From Arthrobacter globiformis (GTDB taxonomy: Bacteria > Actinomycetota > Actinomycetes > Actinomycetales > Micrococcaceae): a stretch of 64,000 nt of DNA. The notes below the pieces were generated by a model, which saw only the letters and a list, made by a program, of their open reading frames with translations, searched no databases and was not told the DNA's origin. Both the position numbers and the translations under genes were made by a program. The DNA lies in contig NZ_QLNP01000062.1 in NCBI RefSeq assembly GCF_003261175.1, positions 62,001 through 126,000 on the forward strand. The letters are read 5' to 3'. Below, one piece after another: positions 44,652-54,000 of the stretch (its first letter is position 1; each line of letters opens with the position of its first letter).

Positions 44652-46067
44652 TCAGGGAAGGTCAGGTTCCGTATCCTCCAGATCAAGCAAAGATGTCTGC
44701 TCTGGGTGCAATCCCTTGCTCGGGTTGGCGGTGACGTCATTTGTCGCCGCGGCCTTGGGTCTCGAAGCGGACGACGGCGGTGCAATTCTTCTGTCGATGA
44801 CCGGTTCGTTCGTACGAAGGCTTCGGTACGAACCAATGTGGTCGAGGTGGCCCGATACATGCCGGCCCGCAATGGTGCCAAGGCAGCGAAGCGCCACGGA
44901 CATCAGCCCGTGGTGCTCGGTAGAAAAGAGATGTGCGAAAGCAGGGGCCTTCCACGCGTCACCGCCCAGCGCCGCGTCAAAGCAAACAAGCTCAGCGGTC
45001 TGAAGAAGTTCCCGTGCCACGACAGGGTTGGCGCGAAGACGCTCCACGAAGTCCACATAGTCGTTGAGGTAAGCCGGAGGCTCGGAAATTATTTGCCGCA
45101 GCGAAGGATATGGGGCCCGCAATGGTTCTGCGCCTGCCTCGATGTACCTACGGTGGGTTCGTTCTTGGATGTGGCCGACCAGCGCGTCCGCGCGTTCTAG
45201 TAGCGGTAGAAGATATAGGTCGTCAGCGTTTCCTACGGTTAAGGCACGTCCAAGCCGCTCGAGTAGCGTGGCGGAAGGGATTTCATCTAAGCGCCCGGCA
45301 TCCTGTACGGCCGCGAGGATAACTGCAATCAAGGCATGCGAAGATAGCACGGTAGCCGCCGGTTCCGGAATGCCTCCCTGGCGCTCAGCAGCTTTGCCAA
45401 AGGCTTCGACAGCAGACAAAAGAGCCGGGGAATCGGCCATGAGTCCCCCACCTCTAAGGAACTTTGTCACCGCTACTGGCAAGTCAGGAAGCCCTTTGAG
45501 TTGCGTGTCCGTCCTTGCCTCTGCGGCCAAGCAGGCGGCGCCGTCCAGATGTGCAAATCGTTCAGGTAACCAGGCATGGGCCCGTTCGCGAGTGGAAAGT
45601 GAAGCCTCGTCGAGAACAGCGATACCAAGTTTTCGGGCCACAGCGCGACCCCGCGAACTCACGGTCTGTCGAACCAAAGTAACTCGGTCGAGGGCCAGAA
45701 GTTGGCGGAAACCTGCTAACCAAACGAGTGTGTAGGGCTCCCCGCTTTGCCCCCTGCCGCTCTTGCACTCAAGACTCGACCTAGTTGAACGCAAGCGCGA
45801 ATCGACGTCGATCGAAAGGATGTCGATGTCCGTAAGCACATCCCGCCCCTGTTCCGCCCCGTCTGCGGAAACGGGGACACGAAGGCGAACGAAGGCACCT
45901 TCTGCGAACTCCAGCCGTGCAACCCGTCGTTCAAAGACGCCGCCTTCTGTATCCTCCGGCCCTGTTCCCGGCTTGGGATCAGCACGTCGGCGTGTTTTTG
46001 GCTTCGCTCCACCCGCTGTGGACGACGAGGATTTACCAGCTTGAGCTTCACTTTTTTCCGGCGTCAC
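44652..46067 (-). CDS. Putative PD-(D/E)XK-type nuclease, 471 residues
   Basis: From a GTG overlapping the upstream stop (GTGA). A disordered, basic N-terminus (1-40) precedes a region with the restriction-like core: Glu about 46-56, Asp80/Asp82 in TDIDILSID, and E-x-K at Glu100-Lys102 (SLECKSGRG). TLVRQTVSSRGRAVARKLGIAVLDE then fits the following helix and strand of such folds. The remaining 300 residues are mostly helical and unrecognised. The last 60 are Ser/Pro-rich. It is coupled to the 46064-47353 gene, so both products likely work together, plausibly in defence. Nuclease assignment rests on motif spacing only. Confidence 0.6.
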   Translation of the reverse strand: MTPEKSEAQAGKSSSSTAGGAKPKTRRRADPKPGTGPEDTEGGVFERRVARLEFAEGAFVRLRVPVSADGAEQGRDVLTDIDILSIDVDSRLRSTRSSLECKSGRGQSGEPYTLVWLAGFRQLLALDRVTLVRQTVSSRGRAVARKLGIAVLDEASLSTRERAHAWLPERFAHLDGAACLAAEARTDTQLKGLPDLPVAVTKFLRGGGLMADSPALLSAVEAFGKAAERQGGIPEPAATVLSSHALIAVILAAVQDAGRLDEIPSATLLERLGRALTVGNADDLYLLPLLERADALVGHIQERTHRRYIEAGAEPLRAPYPSLRQIISEPPAYLNDYVDFVERLRANPVVARELLQTAELVCFDAALGGDAWKAPAFAHLFSTEHHGLMSVALRCLGTIAGRHVSGHLDHIGSYRSLRTNEPVIDRRIAPPSSASRPKAAATNDVTANPSKGLHPEQTSLLDLEDTEPDLP

Positions 46068-47353
46068 TGTACTTGTCCCATGCTGCGCCGAGCCGGGACT
46101 TCACGAAGCGCAGCAATGAGACGTGCTTCCTCCGCCTGATCACGGTCGGTCGTAAGGGCAATCTTGGCGCGCTCGCGATCTACGTGCACATAGGAGCGCT
46201 GTCCCTCGAGGGAGGCGGCATTGTGTCCACCCGATCCCGAGGCCTCGCGGGCAGTGAGCACCTTCAAGGCGTCTTCTGCGACGTCAGTCTGCAGCAGTTC
46301 CAGTTGGTACCGATTCGATGAATGTCCATCTACGACTCGAACAATCCCTGCCTTCTCAAGCATCGGATAATCGGTACCAATCGATGAGGCGTTCCCTGCG
46401 ATCCCGCGATTAATGAGTGCGCGCAAGAACACAGCGGGGTCTCGGAGCCGGTATGCCGCGAAGGTAGCTGCATAAATCATGGATCCAACGAGTTGTCGTA
46501 CCTGGCCAGAGGCGTCCCCAGCAGTTCCTCCAAACGGATCGCGGCCTAGGTGTGGCGTAAATAGGAACCCTCGCTCCTGCCCTTCCGATGTCTGAATCAC
46601 TGATCGCTGGACCAGACCCTGCGATACGGCAAAGTTGATCCATTTTTTCTCAGTCGAGGTCACTTGGCTCTCAGGCATGCCAGGATTAGTCGCCAACTCC
46701 TCCAGTAGCGCGCCAACTTCTTTGGTGCCATGGGCATCGGCAGCCTTTAGTGCCGACCGGATAACTGCGTCACCCTGCGTCCAAACGTTCGGGTTGTATA
46801 GGACCGTTCGACCGTCGTCGGCCAACACTTCCCGAACCAAGCCGGTGTGCATCAGATGCCGAACTGCATCTTCAGCGGTCTCGGGCAATGAACTAACACC
46901 CTCCGCTGCGTAGGCCGCATCCAAAACATCTGTCATCACGAGGGGCTGGATCGTGGTTGCTCGCAAGACTGCTAGGGCAGCACGTTCCATTGGCCCTGCC
47001 ATCAGCACGTTGAGCACCCTTTCAGAAGCGGCGACCAAGTCATTAGGCGCGGGAATCGTCTCCACGACGGCAGTTGCTTCTCCCTTGGCATCCCGGTGAA
47101 CATCGACCCAGCCGAGCGCTTCAAGGGTCTTCACAACGTCGGCCAACGAGCGCTTCCCGAGCCCGACATCCAAGCCAATAGCTCGGACACGCGCAGGGCT
47201 ACTCGTAGTGCTGCCTCGCAGCCTAAAGGAAACATCAAAAACCCAGCCGGCGAACTCCAACTGCTCGAGGGCAGCCCGTTCCGGTCCCATCTGGTAAGCC
47301 GCTAGGTGCCGAGACAAGCCAAGCACGAGCTCGGTGTCTGTCAGGATCGGCAT
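46064..47353 (-). CDS. Unknown protein with winged-helix-like segments, coupled to the nuclease-like gene
   Basis: A 429-residue protein of unknown family. Several segments read like winged-helix units: KRSLADVVKTLEALGWVDVHR, AVRHLMHTGLVREVL with DDGRTVLYN, EKKWINFAVSQGLVQRSV, and NASSIGTDYPMLEKAGIVRVV. This suggests tandem DNA-binding or protein-interaction wings. It starts at an ATG at 47353 and its stop overlaps the GTG start of the nuclease-like gene, so production of the two is tied. Role inferred: recognition or regulation partner of the nuclease-like protein. Confidence 0.6.
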   Translation of the reverse strand: MPILTDTELVLGLSRHLAAYQMGPERAALEQLEFAGWVFDVSFRLRGSTTSSPARVRAIGLDVGLGKRSLADVVKTLEALGWVDVHRDAKGEATAVVETIPAPNDLVAASERVLNVLMAGPMERAALAVLRATTIQPLVMTDVLDAAYAAEGVSSLPETAEDAVRHLMHTGLVREVLADDGRTVLYNPNVWTQGDAVIRSALKAADAHGTKEVGALLEELATNPGMPESQVTSTEKKWINFAVSQGLVQRSVIQTSEGQERGFLFTPHLGRDPFGGTAGDASGQVRQLVGSMIYAATFAAYRLRDPAVFLRALINRGIAGNASSIGTDYPMLEKAGIVRVVDGHSSNRYQLELLQTDVAEDALKVLTAREASGSGGHNAASLEGQRSYVHVDRERAKIALTTDRDQAEEARLIAALREVPARRSMGQVQ

Positions 47354-47511
47354 CTTCCCCCCAAAAATCGAAGTCTCCTACTGTTGAACGTCGGACACTG
47401 GACAACTCAAAAAGGTCTGAAACAAATGTACTAGCAACCCGGACGACGAGGGGGAACGCCCCATTCATATTTGGCCAAAGGGTGAACGCGGGCGAGGCCG
47501 TTCTCTAGCCT

Positions 47512-48204
47512 TCAACCCCGGCCGGTCGCAAGCTTAAAGATGGCCTTCTCAACTTGTACTCGACTTCGTCCATACGGCTGACCCCAGCAAGCCAGCAGGT
47601 CCAGGTACTTTGCGTATGAAGCAGTTTTCTTATCTAACAGAACGCTCGCCTCGTTCGCGAGCCATCCGGCAATTTTGTCGTCGAGTATTGGGGCGGCTTT
47701 CGGGTCGTCTGGACTTTCCTGTGCGGATACGAAGTACAACCACTTTGTGAAGTATGAACGTCCGAAGTGCTTGATAGCCCCTTCGTTGTTCAGGAGCCGG
47801 TAGGCCTCTTCAGCTCCGGCTTGGCGCGCCGACTGGACCGCATCCTCGAGCCGATCACTCACGGATGGAAGGACAGGGAGCGATGCTGGAGGGACGCTCC
47901 GGTCAACAGTCTCGGTAAGAATCCAACGCGTTCGAAGCGCGCCCCGGCCCGATGTCGTACCCCAGCCCCACACCATGGCCGGAACGAATGCGGACAACAC
48001 CCGTCCAGAGGTAAGTTCGGACATCGCCGCTTCCCGGATCGTCTGACGGTCAACCCTGTCTGGAAGTTGTCCCAAGATTGCGAGCACCTCGGGCCTGTCG
48101 TGCATCTGCTCAAGCCATGGTTGCCGTATCCAGGGAAAGGACTCTTGCGGAGTCGGCTCATCTTCGAGGAGGGCGATAAGCGCCGAAGGTATACCTGTCG
48201 TCAT
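47512..48204 (-). CDS. Putative OGG-fold (8-oxoguanine glycosylase-like) protein
   Basis: A 230-residue protein. The stretch IKHFGRSYFTKWLYF (about residues 145-159) and the C-terminal ASYAKYLDLLACWGQPYGRSRVQVEKAIF resemble, from memory, the bacterial family annotated as OGG-fold proteins, often found near defence genes. The early GWGTTSGRGALRTRWIL segment fits the same family. It is 158 bases upstream of the 46064-47353 gene on the same strand, so it may head that transcript. No catalytic Lys/Asp pair could be assigned with confidence. Confidence 0.5.
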   Translation of the reverse strand: MTTGIPSALIALLEDEPTPQESFPWIRQPWLEQMHDRPEVLAILGQLPDRVDRQTIREAAMSELTSGRVLSAFVPAMVWGWGTTSGRGALRTRWILTETVDRSVPPASLPVLPSVSDRLEDAVQSARQAGAEEAYRLLNNEGAIKHFGRSYFTKWLYFVSAQESPDDPKAAPILDDKIAGWLANEASVLLDKKTASYAKYLDLLACWGQPYGRSRVQVEKAIFKLATGRG

Positions 48205-48445
48205 AATGCCATCCTCTGTCGTCTAGGCCTGACTCCACGTCAGCGCCACGGACCTGTCTTAGCATGTCCTCCTGGCCCCACGACTACCTGATGCAGTCCG
48301 AAGCAAGCAACCACGGGTTTGAAGGGACCGGGCCTTGGCATTTGGCATGAGGCTGCACCCACCAAGGTGATACCAGTGAAGCGCACCAGAACGAACCTGA
48401 TTTCGCAGGGTTCACGCTGACCTTTGACATACGTGAAGAAACCAA

Positions 48446-48490
48446 AGAACCCCGCCCCTCCCTTGTAATTACTGGGAACAACGGGGTTCT
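48446..48490 (-). terminator. Terminator following a tRNA 3' half
   Basis: AGAACCCCG (48446-48454) pairs with CGGGGTTCT (48482-48490). On the minus strand the stem is followed by TTTGGTTTCTT. Its position three bases past the CCA end is what is expected for a tRNA gene terminator. Confidence 0.65.
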
Positions 48491-48493
48491 AGC

Positions 48494-48543
48494 TGGTGGC
48501 TCCGACCGGCGTCGAGCCGGTGAACTTTCGATTTTAAGTCGAA
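48494..48543 (-). pseudogene. tRNA 3' half (anticodon arm to CCA; anticodon UAA), probable attachment site
   Basis: Read on the minus strand: anticodon stem TTCGA/TCGAA around loop CTTAAAA (anticodon UAA), a 5-base variable loop, T stem ACCGG/CCGGT around CTCGACG, acceptor strand CGGAGCC, then ACCA. The matching acceptor 5' strand and D arm are absent in normal position, so this is not a working tRNA. Integrases often recombine in tRNA 3' halves and leave such copies. A UAA anticodon implies leucine, yet the long variable arm of tRNA-Leu is missing. Confidence 0.6.
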
Positions 48544-48737
48544 CGCCGAAGTCCAGCCACACCCTAGACGTGGAGCGGAGGCCTGCTCTTACCGGAGGCG
48601 TACCAAAAGTCCGCAGTAATTCCGGGCCAATCAACGGCGCGTCTTACCCGGCAACTGCGCCGAAGAAGTCGTCCTCAAAGAGTTCGTTAAACCATGGCAA
48701 TCAACACGGACGAGCACTAATTTTCGTCCTTGGGCGG

Positions 48738-49838
48738 CTAGTTCACGAGTCGCAGCGTAGCCCTAGATTTCTGGCCACCGCCTTCGCCTTCAACGACCAG
48801 GGGAACCAGCCCAAACATGTGCGCGTTGAGTTCCTTTACTTCCAAGTGGACCTCATTAGCAACGTCGGCGGGAGAAATGCCATCGGCTCTCAGTGCCGAA
48901 AGTATCTTCCGGAGGACCTGAGAAGTTTCGGGAACGGTGGCGTTCTGAGGCTCGCCCCTTCTGTACCCGGACCGCGAGAGCTGTATGCACAGGTCCCGGT
49001 AACCCCATTCCGTCACCATCTCCAGTTCTCTGAGACGGTGAGCCAAGGCCATCGCAGCCACGCGCCAGCGCTTCTTCGCCGTGATGACGGTTTGAGCTCC
49101 GACATTCCACAGTGGTAACGACATGACATCCTCCCTCGGCATCAGAAAGGCCGCCGCGAATCGATGGGCTTGCGCTTCCGCTTCCCGCCCTGACGGCGGA
49201 TTCTCCTCAGCGTGGAGAACCAAGTGTCCAAGTTCGTGGGCGGCGTCAAACCGTTGCCGTTCACCGGACTTCGAGGTATTCATGAGGATGAACGGTGTCT
49301 TGTGCCGGAAGAAGCTGAACGCATCGATCTCCACCACGTCCATGGCTAAGCTGAAGACTCGGACGCCGTGTGCTTCCAAAACGTCCAGGAGATTTGGGAT
49401 AGGCGCTGTACCAAGGCCCCACTTCTCCCTGACCACTCGTGCAGCTGTCTCCGGATCGTAGCCGGAAAGCGTGGGCAGTTCTGGTGTCGGCAGTGCGAAT
49501 CGCTCGCCCATCCAGGTAGACATCACCACTGCTATCCTGCCAGCTGAGATTGCCGAATTTCTAAGCGCGGCCGATGTCTTGGACATGGCTCTAAAACTCA
49601 CCGCTGCCGTAGGAATCTCTTCAACGTCCGGCCCCGTGAAAAAGGCCACAGGGAAATTAAGCTCCTTTGCCAACTGATCCAGCGTCTCAGGTTGGGGCCC
49701 GCGCTCATCGGTTTCCCAACGGGTAACAGTCCTGGCGTTGACGTCGAGTTGCTGAGCGAGCCCTGAGCGGGTCAGTCCTCTGCGCTCACGCGCCAATGCA
49801 AGACGCGACGGGTTCCATCGTAGAGTGCTGGTGCTCAC
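48738..49838 (-). CDS. XRE-family HTH protein with ImmA/IrrE metallopeptidase domain
   Basis: A 366-residue fusion. An N-terminal lambda-repressor-type HTH (about 13-65: ALARERRGLTRSGLAQQLDVNARTV) is followed by an ImmA/IrrE zinc peptidase domain with DAAHELGHLVLHA (His201, Glu202, His205) and downstream Glu in EAEAQAHRFAAAFLMP. The basic region after it may help DNA or partner binding. Such proteins cleave or relieve repressors in mobile elements and toxin-antitoxin-like modules. It starts at a GTG overlapping the upstream gene's stop (GTGA). Confidence 0.9.
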   Translation of the reverse strand: MSTSTLRWNPSRLALARERRGLTRSGLAQQLDVNARTVTRWETDERGPQPETLDQLAKELNFPVAFFTGPDVEEIPTAAVSFRAMSKTSAALRNSAISAGRIAVVMSTWMGERFALPTPELPTLSGYDPETAARVVREKWGLGTAPIPNLLDVLEAHGVRVFSLAMDVVEIDAFSFFRHKTPFILMNTSKSGERQRFDAAHELGHLVLHAEENPPSGREAEAQAHRFAAAFLMPREDVMSLPLWNVGAQTVITAKKRWRVAAMALAHRLRELEMVTEWGYRDLCIQLSRSGYRRGEPQNATVPETSQVLRKILSALRADGISPADVANEVHLEVKELNAHMFGLVPLVVEGEGGGQKSRATLRLVN

Positions 49839-50572
49839 AACCGGCTCACGGGAATATCGATTTCTGCATCAGGCGTGTCAGGTTCGATCAAGTCGATGTC
49901 GATCGCTGCGCCGTCATTGGGAACGGGGTGGAGAATAATGCGTTCGTCCCAACCCGCAATTCGACCATGACCGTCGAATCCAATGGGCTTAGAAATCTCG
50001 CTGCGAATCTCGTGGGAGTTTACAAACACCATCAATGTCCAGAGCGAATATCCGGAGTAAGCATCGTTTGATTCCTGAGGAGTCCCAAGGCCGTACTCCG
50101 CGAAGTCAAACGCGCTCTGGTTGTTGTCGACAGCTGACCGCATCGCCACGCCCTTCGGGTACTTCGAGCGGGGATACTTCTTGAAGGTGAGATAAGGAAT
50201 GCCCGTGGCCTCGTCGCCACTCGTGACGACCAACACAATCCGACGATCATCGTTTACGAGACGGCAGATGTTCTGTTTGTCGTCGCGGCGCCATCCGCGT
50301 GGTCTGAGCACTTGTGACAAGGTATTGACCAATTCAAAGTAGCGCACCGAACCCGGCGACCCAGGGGGATAAAGCCCGCGGTCGAATTCCTGTGCGGCAT
50401 GATGAGCTCGCAACACTACTCGGTCTCGGATGTCCGATTCACTCAAGTCAAACGTGCGCAGCAACCTGTCTTCTACAGTTTCCGGCTGCCTTGCAGCGTA
50501 GAGTTCCATGGGGCTCCGCTCGTTCTTGATGTCCGTTTTTCGAACCTCGTATGAGGTAACAAAACCAGACAT
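49835..50572 (-). CDS. Unknown protein coupled to the ImmA/IrrE gene
   Basis: About 245 residues from the ATG at 50572; an ORF extension to 50728 has no coding character. It contains AHHAAQEFDRGLYPPGSPGSVRYFELVNTL, KQNICRLVNDDRRIVLVVTSGDEATG and YSGYSLWTLMVFVNSHEIRSEIS, suggesting a mixed alpha/beta fold, and ends in an acidic tail. No family recognised. The four-base overlap with the XRE-ImmA gene suggests a functional pair, with this protein as the possible regulated or toxic partner (inference). Confidence 0.65.
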   Translation of the reverse strand: MSGFVTSYEVRKTDIKNERSPMELYAARQPETVEDRLLRTFDLSESDIRDRVVLRAHHAAQEFDRGLYPPGSPGSVRYFELVNTLSQVLRPRGWRRDDKQNICRLVNDDRRIVLVVTSGDEATGIPYLTFKKYPRSKYPKGVAMRSAVDNNQSAFDFAEYGLGTPQESNDAYSGYSLWTLMVFVNSHEIRSEISKPIGFDGHGRIAGWDERIILHPVPNDGAAIDIDLIEPDTPDAEIDIPVSRL

Positions 50573-50940
50573 GGCCGTGCTTGTCCAATTCGCTGAGGCC
50601 CAGAGCCCTGCTTGAGATGTTTGTTTGGCGCGGCCGGCCGGTTGATCTTTACGCGTTTCATAGAAGGCGGGTGGGAAGATCGCGAAGCTACAGCCACCCG
50701 AGTTAGCTTGTCCCACCTCCCTCTTCACAGAAGCCCTCGGTCAGGCCGAGGTGGCCTCCACACCCACGCATACCTCGGAACGCTGGCGTATCGCCCGTCA
50801 GCGCCCCTACGCCCCAGTCGGGGAACGGCCGCGATTGTCTCAGAAACATCCACAAAACATCCACCTGCGGAGGAACCTGGGGGTCTTCAGAGGAATCCGA
50901 AGGATGGGAGCAATTCAGGCTCTGGCCGTCGAGACAGAAA

Positions 50941-50971
50941 AACCCCCGGAATCTCGCCGATTCCGGGGGTT
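50941..50971 (-). terminator. Strong terminator following a second tRNA 3' half
   Basis: A 13-bp perfect stem (50941-50953 with 50959-50971) with a 5-base loop and, on the minus strand, a T-rich run (the A-run at 50938-50942). It lies 8 bases past the 3' end of the tRNA-like sequence. Confidence 0.85.
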
Positions 50972-50978
50972 CGCTCTG

Positions 50979-51025
50979 TAGCGGTGGGGAGGCTCGATCT
51001 CCCGACCTCACGATTATGAGCCGTT
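50979..51025 (-). pseudogene. tRNA-Met-like 3' half (anticodon CAU), probable attachment site
   Basis: On the minus strand: loop CTCATAA (anticodon CAU) in a 4-bp stem, variable loop AGGTC, T stem GGGAG/CTCCC around ATCGAGC, and a 3' acceptor strand CACCGCT plus A. The upstream bases belong to the end of the helicase gene at 51040 and do not form a D arm, so no intact tRNA exists here. It resembles the scar left when an element integrates in tRNA-Met and duplicates its 3' part. Confidence 0.6.
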
Positions 51026-51039
51026 GGGTCCCTCGTGGT

Positions 51040-54000
51040 TTATTGTGCCACCGCAGCCGCAGTAGCGAACACATCCCCCGGCATTGGCCGGTGCAGCTTC
51101 CAGGTGATAGCAATGGGCTTCTCCCCTGAGTGCTGGACATAGTCCACCTGCCCCAAGCACGTGTAGGGAACAGTCAGTCCTGTCTCGTCCTCGGCGGTAT
51201 CCCGTGTGAATAGCAGGATGTGCGACTCGTGCTTCAGCCTTTCCAAGTACCGCTTGCCCGTCGGGCTGCTCGGCGAAGTTGCATTCTGCGACTCCCAGTG
51301 GAACAGCTCGCGGCTGATGGCATAGTCCTTGTACATCGTGCTGGCGGAATGGTTTTTGTCGTCCTTGTTGAGGGTCACAAAGAACGCGTCTGTAGCCGTT
51401 GCCGGGCACCAGGCCACGCCTTCACGGTGCTTAACGTTCTTTCCCAGCTCCAGTGATCCGTACTGCAGAGCGGCAAGAACCTCCTCCCGCCGGTACGTGG
51501 CGTGGGTGAGCACCGGGATGTGCTGCAAGCCCGCGCCCAGACCCTTCGCGGCATGTCTGGACTTTGCCACTCCGAGCTTGACGAGCTGGCGGATCTCGCC
51601 GCAGACAAACTGGTACCCGCGCAGATAGTCCAGGCCGGCGTCGTACGACCCAAAACCACCACCGTCGTCCCACAGCGTGTAAAACAGCATGCGGGCGAAG
51701 GTCTGCTCTCGTCGGCCGAGCTCCCCGTAGCCTGGTGCGCCCGGGCTGACGAGCATGGCGTAGGCCTCCGCCCGTTCCAGGTCATCAACGTGAATTAGTG
51801 CCGCCATCCGGGCGAGCAGTCTCTTCTCATCGTCATCCGACAGATCATGGATTTTTCCGCTGAGGACTGTTTCGAGCGGCGAATATCCCTCGATCAGCTC
51901 GGTCTGACGAAGGTACCCGGTCCAGGAGTCCTTCGTGGAACGGTAGATGGATTTCAGCTCGCTGCCTGACTTCTCCAGGTACGCTTCCAGGTCCGTTTCC
52001 CCGTACGAGGCTATGTCCTGCACCAGCTGGGCTCGGTTAACCTTCAGCTGTGCTTTGATGTTCTCCAGCACCACGTTCTGCGCCACCCGGTCCAGCACGA
52101 TCTGCGAGCCGGACGGAAGGAACGGAAACTCGTCCTCCACTGCTTTCTCCAGCTCCTTGCGGCCATAGCCGGTCAGGGCGCGGTACCTCAGGTCGAAACG
52201 GAACTCCCGGCGCTGCTGGCCAATGAAGTCCAGCACCGTGAGCACGGACTTGTTCGAAGCCCTGCGCAGCCCCCGGCCCAACTGCTGAAGAAAAATCGTG
52301 GCGCTTTGCGTGGGCCGGAGCAGCAGTATGGTGTCCACCTCGGGCAGGTCCAGGCCCTCGTTAAACAGGTCCACGGCGAAGATGCAGTTGATCTCGCGGG
52401 ACCGCAGCCGTTGCAGCGCGAGGGCGCGTTCGGCGTCGTCCGTTTTGCCCGAAACCGCAACGGAGGCTATCCCCGCCCGATTGAAGACCTCGGCCATGTA
52501 GACGGCGTGCTGCACGGAGACGCAGAAGCCAATGGCCCGCATCTCGGCCGTGCCGGTGACCTTGTCCCGCAGCTCCCGGATCACCTTTCCCGCGCGTGCC
52601 TCGTTGCCGGTGTAGAGGGCGTCGAGCTGGCCGACGTCATAACTGCCGCGCTTCCACTCCAGGCGGCTGAGGTCGACGTCGTCTGAAACCCCGAAGTAGT
52701 GAAAGGGCACGAGCAGATCTGCGTCGAGAGCATCCCACAGCCGGAGCTCGCTGGCCCGCCGCCCATCAAAAAACTGCTTGGCGACATCGACGCCGTCGCC
52801 GCGCTCAGGAGTAGCCGTCAGGCCGAGAAGTTCCTCCGGCTGGAGGTGGTCTATGAGGCTCCGGTAGGTGGGTGCCTGGGCGTGGTGGAACTCATCGATG
52901 ACGACGACGTCAAAGTCCTCAGGCTTGATCTTGTCGATGCCCATCGCGGCGAGGGACTGGACGCTGGCGAAAACGTGCTGCCAGTCCTTTGGTTTGTGCT
53001 CGCCGACGAACAATTCTCCAAAGGAACCCTTCTGCAGCACGTCACGGTAGGTGCGCAGCGATTGTTTGAGGATCTCCTGCCTGTGTGCCACGAAGAGCAG
53101 GTTCAGCTCCCTGCCCGCCGCTTCGCACAGTCGCTTGTAGTCCAGGGCTGCGATGACCGTCTTGCCGGTACCGGTGGCGGCGACGAGCAGGTTGCGGTGG
53201 TGGCCCTTGTCGCGTTCCGCTTCGAGGTCTTCGAGCATCTCAACCTGGTGGAGAAAGGGCTCGACCTCCAGGCCAGTTGCCGCATCCGGTGCAGCTGTGA
53301 GTCTGCCGCCGTTCCGGGCAAGCGCGGCGTCCAGCCTGTCGGCGTCCCGGTCCGGGTCATAGCTGTGGAAGGCGCGCTGTTCCCAGTAACTGTCGAAGGT
53401 GACCTCGAACTTCTTCAACAGCTCTGGTGTGGCGACAGAGCTGAGGCGGACGTTCCATTCCAGCCCATCCAGAAGGGCGGCGCTGCTCAAATTGGAGCTG
53501 CCAACGTAAGCCGTGTGGAAGCCTGAGTTACGGCGGAACAGCCAGGCCTTGGCGTGCAGGCGGGTTGAGTGACTTTCGTAGCTGATCTTCACCTCCGCGC
53601 CGTACCGCTGGACCAAGTGGTCGATCGCCCGGCGTTCTGTGGCGCCCATGTAGGTGGTGGTGATGACGCGGAGCCTGACGCCGCGGTCCTTCAGCTGTTC
53701 CAGGGCTGGCTCAAGGAGCCTCAGCCCCGTCCAACGAATGAAGGCGCATAGCAGGTCGACGGTGTCTGCCGATTCGATCTCGGTACGGAGCTCAGCGGCG
53801 AGGTTCGGGTCGTCCTTGCTGTTGGTGAGCAGGGCTGAGTCTGACAGCGGCGTCGTAGGCCGGCGGAGTTGGCGGCGTTTGAGCGTGGTAGCACGGTGGA
53901 GGGAGTGGAGCTGCGTCGGGCCATCGGCGACCCGGTCTGCTGTGTCCAGTTCCTGGAGGAGACGGTTAGCCAGGGCAACTCGGTCTGCAGGCCTGGCTGC

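Noticed and set aside
48494-48580. Full tRNA or suppressor tRNA with UAA anticodon
   Set aside because: The upstream bases give an over-long, unpaired D region and an imperfect acceptor strand, so it is not a functional tRNA.
50979-51045. Complete tRNA-Met gene with acceptor arm formed with the helicase gene end
   Set aside because: A 6-bp acceptor match can be drawn with the last helicase codons, but no D arm forms and the bases are coding, so only a 3' half is claimed.
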